Source: JAVJQS01 sp040218815
Lineage (GTDB): Bacteria > Bacteroidota > Bacteroidia > Flavobacteriales_E > Vicingaceae
Reading direction: 5' to 3'
Length of the DNA stretch: 64,000 bases
NCBI GenBank assembly: GCA_040218815.1
Contig: JAVJQS010000004.1
Span: 124,001 to 188,000, forward strand
Shown: positions 43,549 to 52,414 of the stretch, one piece after another
How positions within the stretch are numbered: position 1 is the first letter of the stretch
How the letters are laid out: each line of letters starts with the position of its first letter
Notes under the pieces: model-generated
The model's input: only the letters and a program-made list of their open reading frames with translations
Told to the model about the DNA's origin: nothing
Databases searched by the model: none
Made by a program: the position numbers and the translations under genes

Positions 43549-44142
43549 TTAAAATGGGTTTCTATGGGTTTTTTTATTAAACTTTAAGGTTAAGGTGAGC
43601 GAAGGTACAACTAGTGCTTGATTTGGTGCGAGCTGAAAGCTCGGTCTCAGGTCTGCACTTAAATCATCACTGACATCAAAGTAATATAAATGCGCATCAA
43701 CAGCGGCATCTAATACGTTTAAAGCATAGGCCACTCCTGTCAATACAAACAGTAAATCTCTATTTTGACGGGTGTCGTCAATAAGGCTTAATAAATTTTG
43801 ATCGGTATAAACACCAGTATACTTGTCGTCTGAGGTGTTGGGGTCATTATCTACGCGGCTTACATAAGCATCCTTAAAATCATCAAACTGTTGTTGTTGA
43901 TCAAGCGCAAAAAATAAGGGGACACCTATTGCTGCGTAAACTAATGGAATTTTCCAATACTTTTTATTGTATGCTTGCCCTAAACCTGGTAGTGCTAGAG
44001 ATAATAAAGTTGCTTTTCTCGGTGAATGGTTCGGGAAAGAGTCGGTAATTAATTCAACTGTATCGGTAGTTGTATTTACTTTTTGAGCGTAAATACTTGA
44101 GCAAAAAGTAAGAAGAAAAATGAATATAAAAATGGACTTCAT
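43549..44142 (-). CDS. DUF5683-domain protein
   Basis: A 197-aa exported protein with a signal peptide (1-19). The central segment KATLLSLALPGLGQAYNKKYWKIPLVYAAIG is the DUF5683 core, a Pro/Gly-rich hydrophobic hairpin followed by a helix. A second hydrophobic helix lies around residue 135 (FVLTGVAYALNVLDAAVDAHLY). The C-terminal 40 residues are beta-like. The function is unknown; its position between parB and dapB is common in Bacteroidota. It probably belongs to the parAB transcript. Confidence 0.85.
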   Translation of the reverse strand: MKSIFIFIFLLTFCSSIYAQKVNTTTDTVELITDSFPNHSPRKATLLSLALPGLGQAYNKKYWKIPLVYAAIGVPLFFALDQQQQFDDFKDAYVSRVDNDPNTSDDKYTGVYTDQNLLSLIDDTRQNRDLLFVLTGVAYALNVLDAAVDAHLYYFDVSDDLSADLRPSFQLAPNQALVVPSLTLTLKFNKKTHRNPF

Positions 44143-44203
44143 GAAAATGAAATTTCAGTCAACTACTTGGCTATACTATTACCTAGATTGCTAAACGACA
44201 AAT

Positions 44204-45091
44204 TTACACATCCATTGTCTTCAAAATCTGATCTAACTCTTCTTCAGAGTTAAAAGGGATAACAATTCTACCCTTATCAGCTTCTTTGCGCTGAAAACGC
44301 ACATTCACATTGAAGTATTCAGAAAGACTGGCTTTAATTTTTTTATCAATTAGGCTAGGAGGTAAGACTGCAGATTGATGTTTTTTACTACTTCCTGCTT
44401 TTTCAGCTTTTGCCAATTCTTCCGTTTTTCGCACCGAAAGTGTTTCTTCCATGATTTGTCGGAAAACTTCTAACTGTTTTTCAGGGTCTTCAATATTTAC
44501 CAGTGCTCTTGCATGGCCCATGGAAATTCTATTTTCCATTATGCCTGTTTGAATTTCAGCAGGAAGTTTTAATAGTCGCAGGTAATTAGAAATAGTTGAA
44601 CGTTTTTTTCCAACTCGTTGACTTAATTCTTCTTGTGTTAGTTTACATTCCTCAATCAATCGTTGGTAAGAAATCGCTACTTCAATGGCATCTAGTTCTG
44701 CACGTTGAATATTTTCTACCAAAGCCATCTCCAACATACTTTGGTCGTTGGCAATGCGCACAAATGCAGGTATTTGCGTTAAGCCTGCTAATTGAGAAGC
44801 ACGAAAACGGCGTTCTCCAGAAATCAACTGATATTTATCGTAACCCAACTTACGAACAGTAATGGGTTGAATAATACCTAACTCCTTGATGGATTGTGCT
44901 AATTCAGCTAATGCTTCTTCTTCAAACTTAGTCCTTGGTTGAAAAGGGTTAGCCTCAATGTGACTGATCTCCAATTCAGCAATGGATCCTGCTGTTGTTG
45001 GGATTTCTGAAGCAGATTTTGAAGTTACATCTGTTTTTTCGTCTTCCAATAACGCACTTAAGCCTCTTCCTAATGCCGGTCTTTTACTCAT
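44204..45091 (-). CDS. parB: Chromosome partitioning protein ParB
   Basis: CTP-dependent clamp that loads at parS and drives chromosome segregation. The 295-aa protein starts with the ParA-interacting RGLSALL-like segment (RPALGRGLSALLED). The ParB/Srx domain has ANPFQPRTKFEEEAL and the CTP-binding ERRFRASQLAG motif. The DNA-binding helix-turn-helix is LTQEELSQRVGKKRSTISNYLRLL near residue 155. The C-terminal dimerisation region is short. It starts three bases after the parA stop. No parS-like palindrome was found in the window by eye. Confidence 0.97.
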   Translation of the reverse strand: MSKRPALGRGLSALLEDEKTDVTSKSASEIPTTAGSIAELEISHIEANPFQPRTKFEEEALAELAQSIKELGIIQPITVRKLGYDKYQLISGERRFRASQLAGLTQIPAFVRIANDQSMLEMALVENIQRAELDAIEVAISYQRLIEECKLTQEELSQRVGKKRSTISNYLRLLKLPAEIQTGIMENRISMGHARALVNIEDPEKQLEVFRQIMEETLSVRKTEELAKAEKAGSSKKHQSAVLPPSLIDKKIKASLSEYFNVNVRFQRKEADKGRIVIPFNSEEELDQILKTMDV

Positions 45092-45093
45092 TC

Positions 45094-45897
45094 TTAAACG
45101 TTAATTACTTTCTCTGACTCTTTCATTTGAGTCATTTCATTTTTCTGTAAAATCTCTCTTGCTAAATTAAGATAATTTATAGCGCCTTTGCAGCTAGCAT
45201 CATGGATAATAATGGTTTCACCATGACTTGGAGCTTCACCTAGTTTAGTGTTACGTTGAATGATGGTATCAAATACCATTTGTTGAAAGTGGGTTTTTAC
45301 TTCCTCTACCACTTGGTTCGATAATCTTAAACGAATATCATACATGGTCAATAGCAAGCCCTCAATGCTCAGCTCAGGATTTAAGCGCGACTGCACAATC
45401 TTAATGGTGTTGAGCAACTTGCCTAAGCCCTCTAAGGCAAAGTATTCGCATTGCACTGGAACAATTACAGAGTCTGCTGCACTTAGGGCATTTAACGTAA
45501 TTAAGCCTAAGGAAGGAGAGCAGTCGATGATGATAAAATCATAATCATCTTTGACTTTATTCAAGGCTACCCGCATCATTTTTTCTCGGCTTGGAAGGTT
45601 GATCATTTCAATTTCAGCACCAACCAAATCAATATGCGCTGGCAGTAAGTCCATGTTTGGAGAATTCGTCTCTAAAATGATGTCGCGAGGCTCAATTTCG
45701 TTTACAATGCATTCATAAATGCTTGTTTTTACGTTTCGTGGATCAATTCCAACTCCCGAAGTAGCATTTGCTTGAGGATCTGCATCAACTAGCAACACCT
45801 TTCGTTCTAATACTCCTAAAGCTGCCGCTAAATTTATGGCTGAAGTTGTTTTTCCAACTCCACCTTTTTGATTGGCAATTGCTATGATTTTTCCCAT
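45094..45897 (-). CDS. parA: Chromosome partitioning ATPase ParA
   Basis: Deviant-Walker ATPase that binds nonspecific DNA and moves ParB-parS complexes. The 267-aa protein has KGGVGKTTSAINLAAAL (Walker A with signature Lys) at residues 11-27. The DADPQANATSGVG motif and the Walker B FIIIDCSPSLGLITLNAL follow. The C-terminal region is ordinary. It is the first gene of a minus-strand block (parA-parB-DUF5683) and faces a 458-bp AT-rich gap, which may contain the replication origin (inference). Confidence 0.97.
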   Translation of the reverse strand: MGKIIAIANQKGGVGKTTSAINLAAALGVLERKVLLVDADPQANATSGVGIDPRNVKTSIYECIVNEIEPRDIILETNSPNMDLLPAHIDLVGAEIEMINLPSREKMMRVALNKVKDDYDFIIIDCSPSLGLITLNALSAADSVIVPVQCEYFALEGLGKLLNTIKIVQSRLNPELSIEGLLLTMYDIRLRLSNQVVEEVKTHFQQMVFDTIIQRNTKLGEAPSHGETIIIHDASCKGAINYLNLAREILQKNEMTQMKESEKVINV

Positions 45898-46355
45898 ATT
45901 GTATTGATTTGTATTACCTTAAAAACGCTATTGAAGCTCTTTTTATACTGTTAATATTAAAATCTTGTTTTAAACACTTATCAACAATTCCCAACAATTA
46001 GATTTTTTACGGTTTATTCCTTTAAAAATGAATAAACTAAGTTCTATCTAAGAATTAAAATAACCTTACTTTTTACGGTAAGAGTATTGAATTATTAACA
46101 ATTTATAAACGTTTTAAACAAATAAATTTCTTTCAAAAAAGCACTTTTTGTTGAACTTAAGTCAACCTTGTATTGTAATAAGATTTGCGCTGAGGAATTG
46201 AGTTAAACAATTAATATCAGCGTGTTATTGTGTTGATTTTATTAAGTTTCTTTGCAAACAAATAGTGCAATTACTTTATTAAAAGTACACTAAAGAATGG
46301 GATAGGGAAGGAATTTATTATCCCTTTTTTGAACATAATTTTGTTAATAGGAAAT
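45898..46355. other. AT-rich intergenic region between parA and the FMN-reductase gene (possible origin)
   Basis: This 458-bp gap separates a run of minus-strand genes from plus-strand genes. It is strongly AT-rich. It contains one near-perfect DnaA-box-like nonamer, TTATCAACA at 45978-45986 (one mismatch from TTATCCACA), and a looser TTATTAACA around 46095. A 10-base direct repeat TTTTTACGGT occurs at 46004-46013 and 46070-46079. The second copy lies in a short dyad (CTTAC...GTAAG). No open reading frame or RNA gene is evident. The origin idea is only suggestive. Confidence 0.35.
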
Positions 46356-46874
46356 ATGATAAGTATTATTTCAGCAAGTAACCGGGAGGGAAACTTGACA
46401 GCGCAGTTTGCGAAAAAATGTCAACAATATCTGAACACAAAGCAAATTGATTCTCAAGTTTATTTTTTGGATGAACTGCCTGAGCAATTGACCTTAAAGT
46501 CAATTTATTCCTATGAAGACTCGGTGTTTGAGCCAATTGGAAGAAAGTTGATAGATCCAGCAGACAAGTTGTTGTTTGTAGTGCCTGAATATAATGGTAG
46601 CATTCCAGGAATCCTGAAGCTGTTTATTGACGCCATTGAGCCCTCATTATTTTCAGGTAAGAAAGCTGCGCTAATTGGAGTTGCAGCTGGGAGGGCAGGA
46701 AACTTAAGGGGAATGGACCACTTGACTGATATTTTGCATCATTTGCAAGTAAACGTGATGCCCCAGAAATTACCCATATCAAAAATGTATGATTTATTAA
46801 ACGAAGATGGGGTAGAGGATAGTGTAACTATAAAGGCAATTGAACTACAGGTTCAAAATTTAATTGATTTTTGA
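46356..46874 (+). CDS. NAD(P)H-dependent FMN reductase family protein
   Basis: A 172-aa flavodoxin-fold protein. The ATG at 46356 (MISIISASNREGN) is chosen; the longer TTG reading from 46329 has no conserved residues. The N-terminal phosphate loop SASNREGNLTAQFA binds FMN. The second FMN loop is VVPEYNGSIPGILKLFIDAI near residue 68. The LIGVAAGRAGNLRGMDHL segment near 107 is also typical. It probably reduces flavin or quinone-like substrates; the true substrate is unknown. Its stop overlaps the truA ATG by one base. Confidence 0.88.
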   Translation: MISIISASNREGNLTAQFAKKCQQYLNTKQIDSQVYFLDELPEQLTLKSIYSYEDSVFEPIGRKLIDPADKLLFVVPEYNGSIPGILKLFIDAIEPSLFSGKKAALIGVAAGRAGNLRGMDHLTDILHHLQVNVMPQKLPISKMYDLLNEDGVEDSVTIKAIELQVQNLIDF

Positions 46875-47623
46875 TGCACCGCTATTTTATATTTTTCAAA
46901 TTTAAGGGCACCGACTTTCACGGGTGGCAAATCCAACCTAACGCAAAAACTGTGCAGGAGGAATTGCAAAATGCAATGAGTTTATTGCTTCAAAAGGAAA
47001 TCGAACTGGTAGGGGCTGGAAGAACTGACACTGGAGTGCATGCAAAGGAGATGGTAGCCCATTTTTCGCTTGACGATAAAATCGTCATTGAAGATTTTAA
47101 GTTTCGACTAAACAATGTTTTAAGTAATTCTATCTCAATTAATAATTTAATTGTTGTTTCTCCAGAGGCTCATGCAAGATTTGATGCCATTTCACGAACT
47201 TATCACTACTATATTCATCATAAAAAAGATGCTTTTTTACATGAAACGAGTTATCGTTTTTCACAAAAATTAGATATTGAATCAATGAATCAGGCGGCTG
47301 AAAAATTAATTGGAAAAGCAGACTTTTCTTGTTTCAGTAAATCCAATACACAGACTTTTACGAACGATTGTGAAATCACAAAAGCGAAATGGACAAAAAA
47401 GGGAAATCAATTGATTTTTGAAATCACAGCTAATCGGTTCTTAAGAAATATGGTAAGGGCAATAGTTGGAACCTTATTGGAGGTAGGAGAAGGTAAGCGT
47501 AGCCCAGAGAGTATTCCCAATCTTATAAAGTCTAAGGATAGGTCGAAGGCTGGAAGTTCAGTTCCTGCTTGCGGATTGTTTTTAAGTCATATAAAGTATC
47601 CTGAAGAGTTGTTTAATTTTTAA
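46874..47623 (+). CDS. truA: tRNA pseudouridine(38-40) synthase
   Basis: Forms pseudouridine at positions 38-40 of the tRNA anticodon arm. The 249-aa protein has KGTDFHGWQIQPNAKTVQEEL near residue 12. The catalytic Asp is in GAGRTDTGVHAKEMVAHF near residue 55. The C-terminal motifs FLRNMVRAIVGTLLEVG and AGSSVPACGLFL are also present. The ATG overlaps the preceding gene's stop codon (TGATG), so translation is coupled. A TTG three bases upstream was read in the longer frame but is not needed. Confidence 0.96.
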   Translation: MHRYFIFFKFKGTDFHGWQIQPNAKTVQEELQNAMSLLLQKEIELVGAGRTDTGVHAKEMVAHFSLDDKIVIEDFKFRLNNVLSNSISINNLIVVSPEAHARFDAISRTYHYYIHHKKDAFLHETSYRFSQKLDIESMNQAAEKLIGKADFSCFSKSNTQTFTNDCEITKAKWTKKGNQLIFEITANRFLRNMVRAIVGTLLEVGEGKRSPESIPNLIKSKDRSKAGSSVPACGLFLSHIKYPEELFNF

Positions 47624-47640
47624 TTCTCAATTACTAATTT

Positions 47641-47816
47641 TTAATCTTTAATCTTCTTTTTCATAGTACGTCTAATTGCTCCTAAAAGCCGCTGAACTTC
47701 TTTAATTCCGATCAATAATTCGTTTTTTGTAGCTTCCTCAATCAAGTTAACTTCAAACATTAATCTAACCAAATAATTGCAGAGAAAAATAGATTGTATA
47801 GAGGAGCAATAATTAA
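47641..47816 (-). pseudogene. Remnant of a four-helix-bundle (S23-type) protein gene
   Basis: The minus strand reads an open but start-less frame ending LMFEVNLIEEATKNELLIGI-KEVQRLLGAIRRTMKKK and a stop at 47641. This resembles the C-terminal helices of the small four-helix-bundle proteins common in Bacteroidota (YWL-LL-E-LI then EL--LL--I-KT-K). Upstream the frame meets an in-frame TAG before any full N-terminal half appears, so most of the gene is lost. The only internal ATG leaves too short a protein. Flanks are AATTAAAAATTAA-like repeats. Similarity is by eye and moderate. Confidence 0.45.
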
Positions 47817-47909
47817 TAATTAAAAACTAAGAGTTAATAATTTAACAAGACACCAAAACTATATGGAATTTAAAATTTTGCTTTGGAAATTAAAAATTAA
47901 TTTTACCCC

Positions 47910-49670
47910 ATGAGTCAAGTTAGCGGAAATACTTGGGATACAGCCCTTTTTAAACGTGTTCTTAAGTATGTTAAGCCTTACAAAACCTACTTCTATATCA
48001 CCGGATTCTTAGTGATTATTCTAGCTGTTTTGGGGCCGCTTCGTCCTTATATCATTCAACATATTATTGATAAGGAAGTAGTAAATGGAGATATTGAAGG
48101 GGTGCTCAACTTGACCTTATTGCTGATTGGTATTTTGATTGTTGAAGCTGTTGTTCAGTTCTATCAAACTTATATGGCCAATTGGTTGGGACAAACAATT
48201 ATCAAAGACTTGCGCGTTCAGCTCTACAAACACATTTTATCCTTTCGCTTAACTTATTTTGATCGAACTGCGATTGGAACGCTTGTTACTCGCAACGTGT
48301 CAGATATAGAGACCATTTCAAACATTTTCTCACAAGGAATTTTAGTGATTTTTGGTGATATTCTAAAATTGATCGCTGTAATTGGTTTTATGTTTTACAC
48401 CGATTGGTTACTGACCTTAATTACTTTAATTCCAATTCCAATCTTAATTATTGCCACAACAGTGTTCAAAAAAGTCATAAAAAAGGCTTTTCAAGAAGTG
48501 AGAACACAGGTTTCTCGATTGAATGCTTTTGTTCAGGAGAGGGTAAGTGGTATGAAAATTATTCAAATATTCAATAGAGAAGAAGTGGAAATGAGCCGCT
48601 TTGAAAAAATGAATAAACTGCACAGAAGCGCTCACATCAAAACCGTTTGGGCATACTCTATATTTTTCCCTGTTGTTGAAATGCTTTCAGCTTCATCTCT
48701 TGCATTACTGGTATGGTGGGGAACAAAAGGTGTGATTGCGGGCTATAGTAGTTTAGGGGATTTAACAGCTTTTATTTTATACATCTATATGCTTTATCGC
48801 CCCATTCGTCAATTGGCTGATCGATTCAATACCTTACAAATGGGCTTAGTAAGTTCAGAACGTGTGTTTAAAGTATTGGATACAAATTCAATTATTGAAG
48901 ATCAGGGGACGATTAAAAAAGAGAGCTTAAAAGGAAATATCGAATTTAAAGATGTATCATTTGCATATGTTGATAATGATTTTGTGCTTAAGAACGTAAG
49001 TTTCAAGGCTAAAGAGGGAGAAACCCTTGCTTTTGTAGGTGCCACCGGTTCTGGAAAAACTTCTACTATCAACCTCTTGGGAAGGTTTTACGAATTTCAG
49101 CATGGAGAAATAACCGTTGATGGAATAGCGATTAGAGATTACGATATTGAGAATCTTCGAAAAAACATGGCGGTTGTCTTACAAGACGTTTTCTTGTTCT
49201 CTGACACCATTTATAATAATATTACCTTAAACAGCACTGAAATCTCAGAAGAGGAAGTAATTGAGGCAGCTAAAAAAGTAGGGGCACACCATTTTATCAG
49301 CAAGTTGCCAGGTGGTTATCATTATGATGTTAAAGAGAGAGGAGGAATGCTTTCTGTGGGACAACGTCAGTTGATTTCTTTTATTCGAGCTTATGTGCAC
49401 AACCCAAGTATCTTGATATTGGACGAAGCTACTTCTTCAATTGATACCGAGTCTGAGTTGATGATTCAGCGGGCAACTGAGGTATTAACTGATGGAAGAA
49501 CATCAATAGTTATTGCCCATAGACTGTCGACTATTCAAAATGCCGACCGCATAATTGTGCTCGAAGCAGGGGAGATAATTGAGCATGGCACTCATCAAGA
49601 GTTGTTAGCAAAAAATGGACATTACAAAAAGCTATTTGAACTGCAATTCAAAGAAAGCGAAGTAGCCTAA
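47910..49670 (+). CDS. ABC-type exporter, ATP-binding and permease fused (MsbA-like)
   Basis: A half-transporter of 586 aa that works as a homodimer in the inner membrane. Six transmembrane helices lie in residues 25-310. The nucleotide-binding domain has Walker A GATGSGKTSTI near residue 380, Q-loop VVLQDVFLFS, signature LSVGQRQLISF near 488, Walker B ILILDEATSSID near 508, and switch His in IVIAHRLSTI. Layout and the absence of peptidase or adenylation domains fit lipid or drug export. The substrate is not fixed by sequence. It stands alone and overlaps the convergent kinase gene by four bases. Confidence 0.92.
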   Translation: MSQVSGNTWDTALFKRVLKYVKPYKTYFYITGFLVIILAVLGPLRPYIIQHIIDKEVVNGDIEGVLNLTLLLIGILIVEAVVQFYQTYMANWLGQTIIKDLRVQLYKHILSFRLTYFDRTAIGTLVTRNVSDIETISNIFSQGILVIFGDILKLIAVIGFMFYTDWLLTLITLIPIPILIIATTVFKKVIKKAFQEVRTQVSRLNAFVQERVSGMKIIQIFNREEVEMSRFEKMNKLHRSAHIKTVWAYSIFFPVVEMLSASSLALLVWWGTKGVIAGYSSLGDLTAFILYIYMLYRPIRQLADRFNTLQMGLVSSERVFKVLDTNSIIEDQGTIKKESLKGNIEFKDVSFAYVDNDFVLKNVSFKAKEGETLAFVGATGSGKTSTINLLGRFYEFQHGEITVDGIAIRDYDIENLRKNMAVVLQDVFLFSDTIYNNITLNSTEISEEEVIEAAKKVGAHHFISKLPGGYHYDVKERGGMLSVGQRQLISFIRAYVHNPSILILDEATSSIDTESELMIQRATEVLTDGRTSIVIAHRLSTIQNADRIIVLEAGEIIEHGTHQELLAKNGHYKKLFELQFKESEVA

Positions 49671-50875
49671 GGGGTATAGCGTGGTAGTTTAATAATAAAG
49701 CACACCCCTTCTGTCTCTCCATTTTTTAGTTGAATAGTTCCATTCATTCCAGTAACAAGCTTTTTTACAGTTGCTAACCCAATTCCTACACCATTTATTT
49801 TTGGACTATTACTTTGCCCCCTTTCAAATAATTTAAATACATCTGCTTGATACTTATCTGGAATACCTGGTCCATTATCTGATATTTTTATGGTGTACCA
49901 GTCAGCTGTTGAATTAAAATCTATTGTTATAAAAGCCTTTTCCTTATTAGAGTGTTTGATTGAATTTGTAAATATGTTTATTAGAATTCTTTTTAGAGCG
50001 ACTTCATTTGAACGAATTAATTGAAAGTCCTTTTCATAAATGAACTTGTGCTTGTTTTTAGCATCAACTAAGACTCTAGCAAATTCAACCACTTCATAAA
50101 ATTGCATTTCAATCTTTTTGTTGGCTAATATTTCATTGCTTTTACTATGATTTAAAGTGCCATCAATTAACTGTTTAAGCTCCGTACTTGAGGCGTGAAT
50201 GTGCTTAAGTATTTCTAATTGCTTATCATTAAGATCGTTAGCATATTTTTTTTGATATTGTTTAATCAAGTCTTGAATACTGCTAACTGGTGATTTTAAA
50301 TCATTGGCAGCTAATTGAGCAAAGCTTTCCAAATTTTTATTGGCCTCAATTAATTCATTATTCAAACTATTAAGTTGCTTTGCTTTTCGGTGATGTTCCA
50401 TTAAATAGAAAGCTTGATTCGCTAATTTTTGTAATGTTTCAATTTGTGAAACACTTAACTTTTTTGGTCTTTGATCCATGATACAAAGCGTACCTAAAGC
50501 AAATCCCTCAAAATTGACGATAGGGATTCCTGCATAAAAGCGAATTTTACTTTCTCCAGTTACTAGAGGGTTATCAAAAAAGCGTTCATCATCTAGCGTG
50601 TTTTCAATGATAAATGGTTTCTTGGGAGAATTAATAGCATGTCCACAAAATGAGCGATCACGAGGATCCTCTTTCTTTTTTGTACCTAAAGCCGATTTGA
50701 ACCAATTTCTCCCTCGATCAACTAATGTAATCAATGAGACAGGTGAATCGGTTATTTGAGCGGCTAGCTCCGTTAAGTCGTCGTATTCTTTTTCTGCAAG
50801 GGTATCTAATAAATGGTAGTTATTAACCGCCTCCTGACGATCAAATTCATTACTTGGTATTTTAGCGCTTAGCAT
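49667..50875 (-). CDS. GAF-domain histidine-kinase-like protein lacking the phosphoacceptor His
   Basis: A 402-aa cytoplasmic signalling protein. The GAF domain (about 20-165) has the usual FCGHAINSPKKPF and GTLCIMDQRP motifs. A coiled-coil leads to a DHp-like helix. The H-box reads FAQLAANDLKSPVSS, with Asn191 where S-H-D-L kinases have the phosphorylated His; the codon is AAT (50303-50305). The HATPase domain is intact: N-box LKRILINIFTNSIKHSN, D-box DNGPGIPDKYQADVFKLF and G2 GVGIGLATVKKLV. So ATP binding is expected but not autophosphorylation at the canonical site. No response regulator gene is adjacent. Confidence 0.88.
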   Translation of the reverse strand: MLSAKIPSNEFDRQEAVNNYHLLDTLAEKEYDDLTELAAQITDSPVSLITLVDRGRNWFKSALGTKKKEDPRDRSFCGHAINSPKKPFIIENTLDDERFFDNPLVTGESKIRFYAGIPIVNFEGFALGTLCIMDQRPKKLSVSQIETLQKLANQAFYLMEHHRKAKQLNSLNNELIEANKNLESFAQLAANDLKSPVSSIQDLIKQYQKKYANDLNDKQLEILKHIHASSTELKQLIDGTLNHSKSNEILANKKIEMQFYEVVEFARVLVDAKNKHKFIYEKDFQLIRSNEVALKRILINIFTNSIKHSNKEKAFITIDFNSTADWYTIKISDNGPGIPDKYQADVFKLFERGQSNSPKINGVGIGLATVKKLVTGMNGTIQLKNGETEGVCFIIKLPRYTP

Positions 50876-51039
50876 AGGTTAGTTTTCAAACATTAACGAA
50901 CTTAAACGATTCAGTGTTTCATTTACTCTGTTAACTTTCTATAAACTAAATAGCATTTGATAGCTTAATCGTATCGAGAAATGGAAGCATTGTGTAAACC
51001 TAAATGGATTAAAATTTAGACTTTAGATACGATTTGAAA

Positions 51040-51654
51040 TTAATAAGCTAATTCACCAATTCCTTGACGGATAATTTCAGCTTCTCCGGAACTAAAATCT
51101 ACCACTGTAGATGCTTCATTATTTCCATATCCACCATCAACAACTATATCAACTAAATTTTCATACTTTTCATGAATTAGCTCTGGATCAGTAGTATACT
51201 CAATCACTTCATCTTCATCATGAATAGAGGTAGAGATAATTGGTCGTTCAAGTAAATGTACAATAGACCGGCAAATATCATTATCTGGTACTCGAATTCC
51301 CAAGGTTTTTTTCTTATTCTTAAAGAGCTTAGGAATGCTGCTATTGGCTTCTAAGATAAAAGTAAAGGGACCTGGTAAATTGCGTTTCAATACTTTGAAA
51401 ATGGAAGTGTCGAACTGCTTCGTGTATTCAGAAATGTGACTCAAATCATAAAATACAAAGGAAAAATCAGCTTTTTCTGGTTTAACACCTTTGATTTTTG
51501 CTACACGCTCAATGCCTGAACGACTATTAATGTCGCAGCCTAATGCATAAATTGTATCCGTGGGATAAATAACAACTCCACCATCTCGAAAGCATTCGGT
51601 AACTAATTTTAAATCTTTGGGATTAGTTGCTTCTTCGTAGAGTTTAATCAGCAT
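51040..51654 (-). CDS. tsaC: L-threonylcarbamoyladenylate synthase
   Basis: Makes threonylcarbamoyl-AMP for the t6A37 modification of ANN-decoding tRNAs. The 204-aa YrdC-type protein has the N-terminal GGVVIYPTDTIYALGCDI, then RVAKIKGVKPEKADFSFVF and LPGPFTFILEA, the KxR...SxN-type ligands of the family. The C-terminal Sua5 domain is absent, so it is the short TsaC/YciO type. It starts 9 bases upstream of the fsa gene's stop-side neighbour and lies just downstream of fsa in the same direction. Confidence 0.9.
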   Translation of the reverse strand: MLIKLYEEATNPKDLKLVTECFRDGGVVIYPTDTIYALGCDINSRSGIERVAKIKGVKPEKADFSFVFYDLSHISEYTKQFDTSIFKVLKRNLPGPFTFILEANSSIPKLFKNKKKTLGIRVPDNDICRSIVHLLERPIISTSIHDEDEVIEYTTDPELIHEKYENLVDIVVDGGYGNNEASTVVDFSSGEAEIIRQGIGELAY

Positions 51655-51663
51655 AGTTATTCC

Positions 51664-52317
51664 TTATTTATTCTTCGCATGATCAGCTAAAAACTTCTCC
51701 AGGCCAATGTCGGTCAATGGATGGTTCATTAAGGCAATAATAGAACTCAATGGACCAGTCATTACATCTGCACCAATCTTAGCACAATCAATAATGTGCA
51801 TTGGATGACGAATAGAAGCTGCTAAAATTTCAGTATCAAATAAATAATTATCGTAAATGGTTCTGATTTCATCAATTAAAGCTAATCCATCAGTTGAAAC
51901 ATCATCCAAACGACCTAAAAACGGAGAAACATAAGATGCTCCTGCTTTTGCTGCTACCAAAGCTTGGCCGGCACTAAAAATTAATGTACAATTTGTTCTT
52001 ATGCCCTTATCGCTAAAATATTTGATGGCCTTAATTCCTTCTTTAATCATTGGGACTTTAACCACAATCTGCTCATGCAATGCCGCCAATTCCTCGCCTT
52101 CCTTAACCATACCTTCAAAGTCGGTAGAAATAACTTCAGCACTCACATCACCATCAACAATGTTGCAAATATCTATGTAGTGTTGATTAACATTTTTATC
52201 ACCTTTTATGCCTTCTTTAGCCATTAAAGAGGGGTTAGTAGTTACACCATCAAGTATTCCTAAGTCTTGGGCTTCTTTAATTTGTGCTAAGTTGGCGGTA
52301 TCGATAAAAAATTTCAT
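51664..52317 (-). CDS. fsa: Fructose-6-phosphate aldolase / transaldolase-like protein
   Basis: Class I Schiff-base enzyme of the TalC/FSA family, 217 aa, the short length of this subgroup. The N-terminal FFIDTANLAQIKEAQDLG has the catalytic Asp, DGVTTNPSLMAKEG the second conserved motif, and VVKVPMIKEGIKAIKYF the Schiff-base Lys near residue 86. In organisms without a long transaldolase this protein often provides transaldolase activity; which activity applies here is not decided by sequence. It has a TACCTTTG box upstream and tsaC follows 9 bases after its stop. Confidence 0.93.
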   Translation of the reverse strand: MKFFIDTANLAQIKEAQDLGILDGVTTNPSLMAKEGIKGDKNVNQHYIDICNIVDGDVSAEVISTDFEGMVKEGEELAALHEQIVVKVPMIKEGIKAIKYFSDKGIRTNCTLIFSAGQALVAAKAGASYVSPFLGRLDDVSTDGLALIDEIRTIYDNYLFDTEILAASIRHPMHIIDCAKIGADVMTGPLSSIIALMNHPLTDIGLEKFLADHAKNK

Positions 52318-52336
52318 AATTGTCCTTAAGTTTTTG

Positions 52337-52344
52337 CAAAGGTA
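52337..52344 (-). promoter_or_regulatory. -7 promoter element of fsa-tsaC
   Basis: The minus strand reads TACCTTTG followed by CAAAAAC, matching TAnnTTTG, 19 bases before the fsa ATG. Confidence 0.65.
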
Positions 52345-52414
52345 AATGAAAGCAGGCTTTTTACGCCATTAAAAAACAAGATTTTGAGTAGAGTTCTCAA
52401 AATTTATTAACAGC

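Noticed and set aside
45898..46355. parS site next to parAB
   Set aside because: No 14-16 base palindrome resembling known parS sequences is visible in the gap or the flanking genes.
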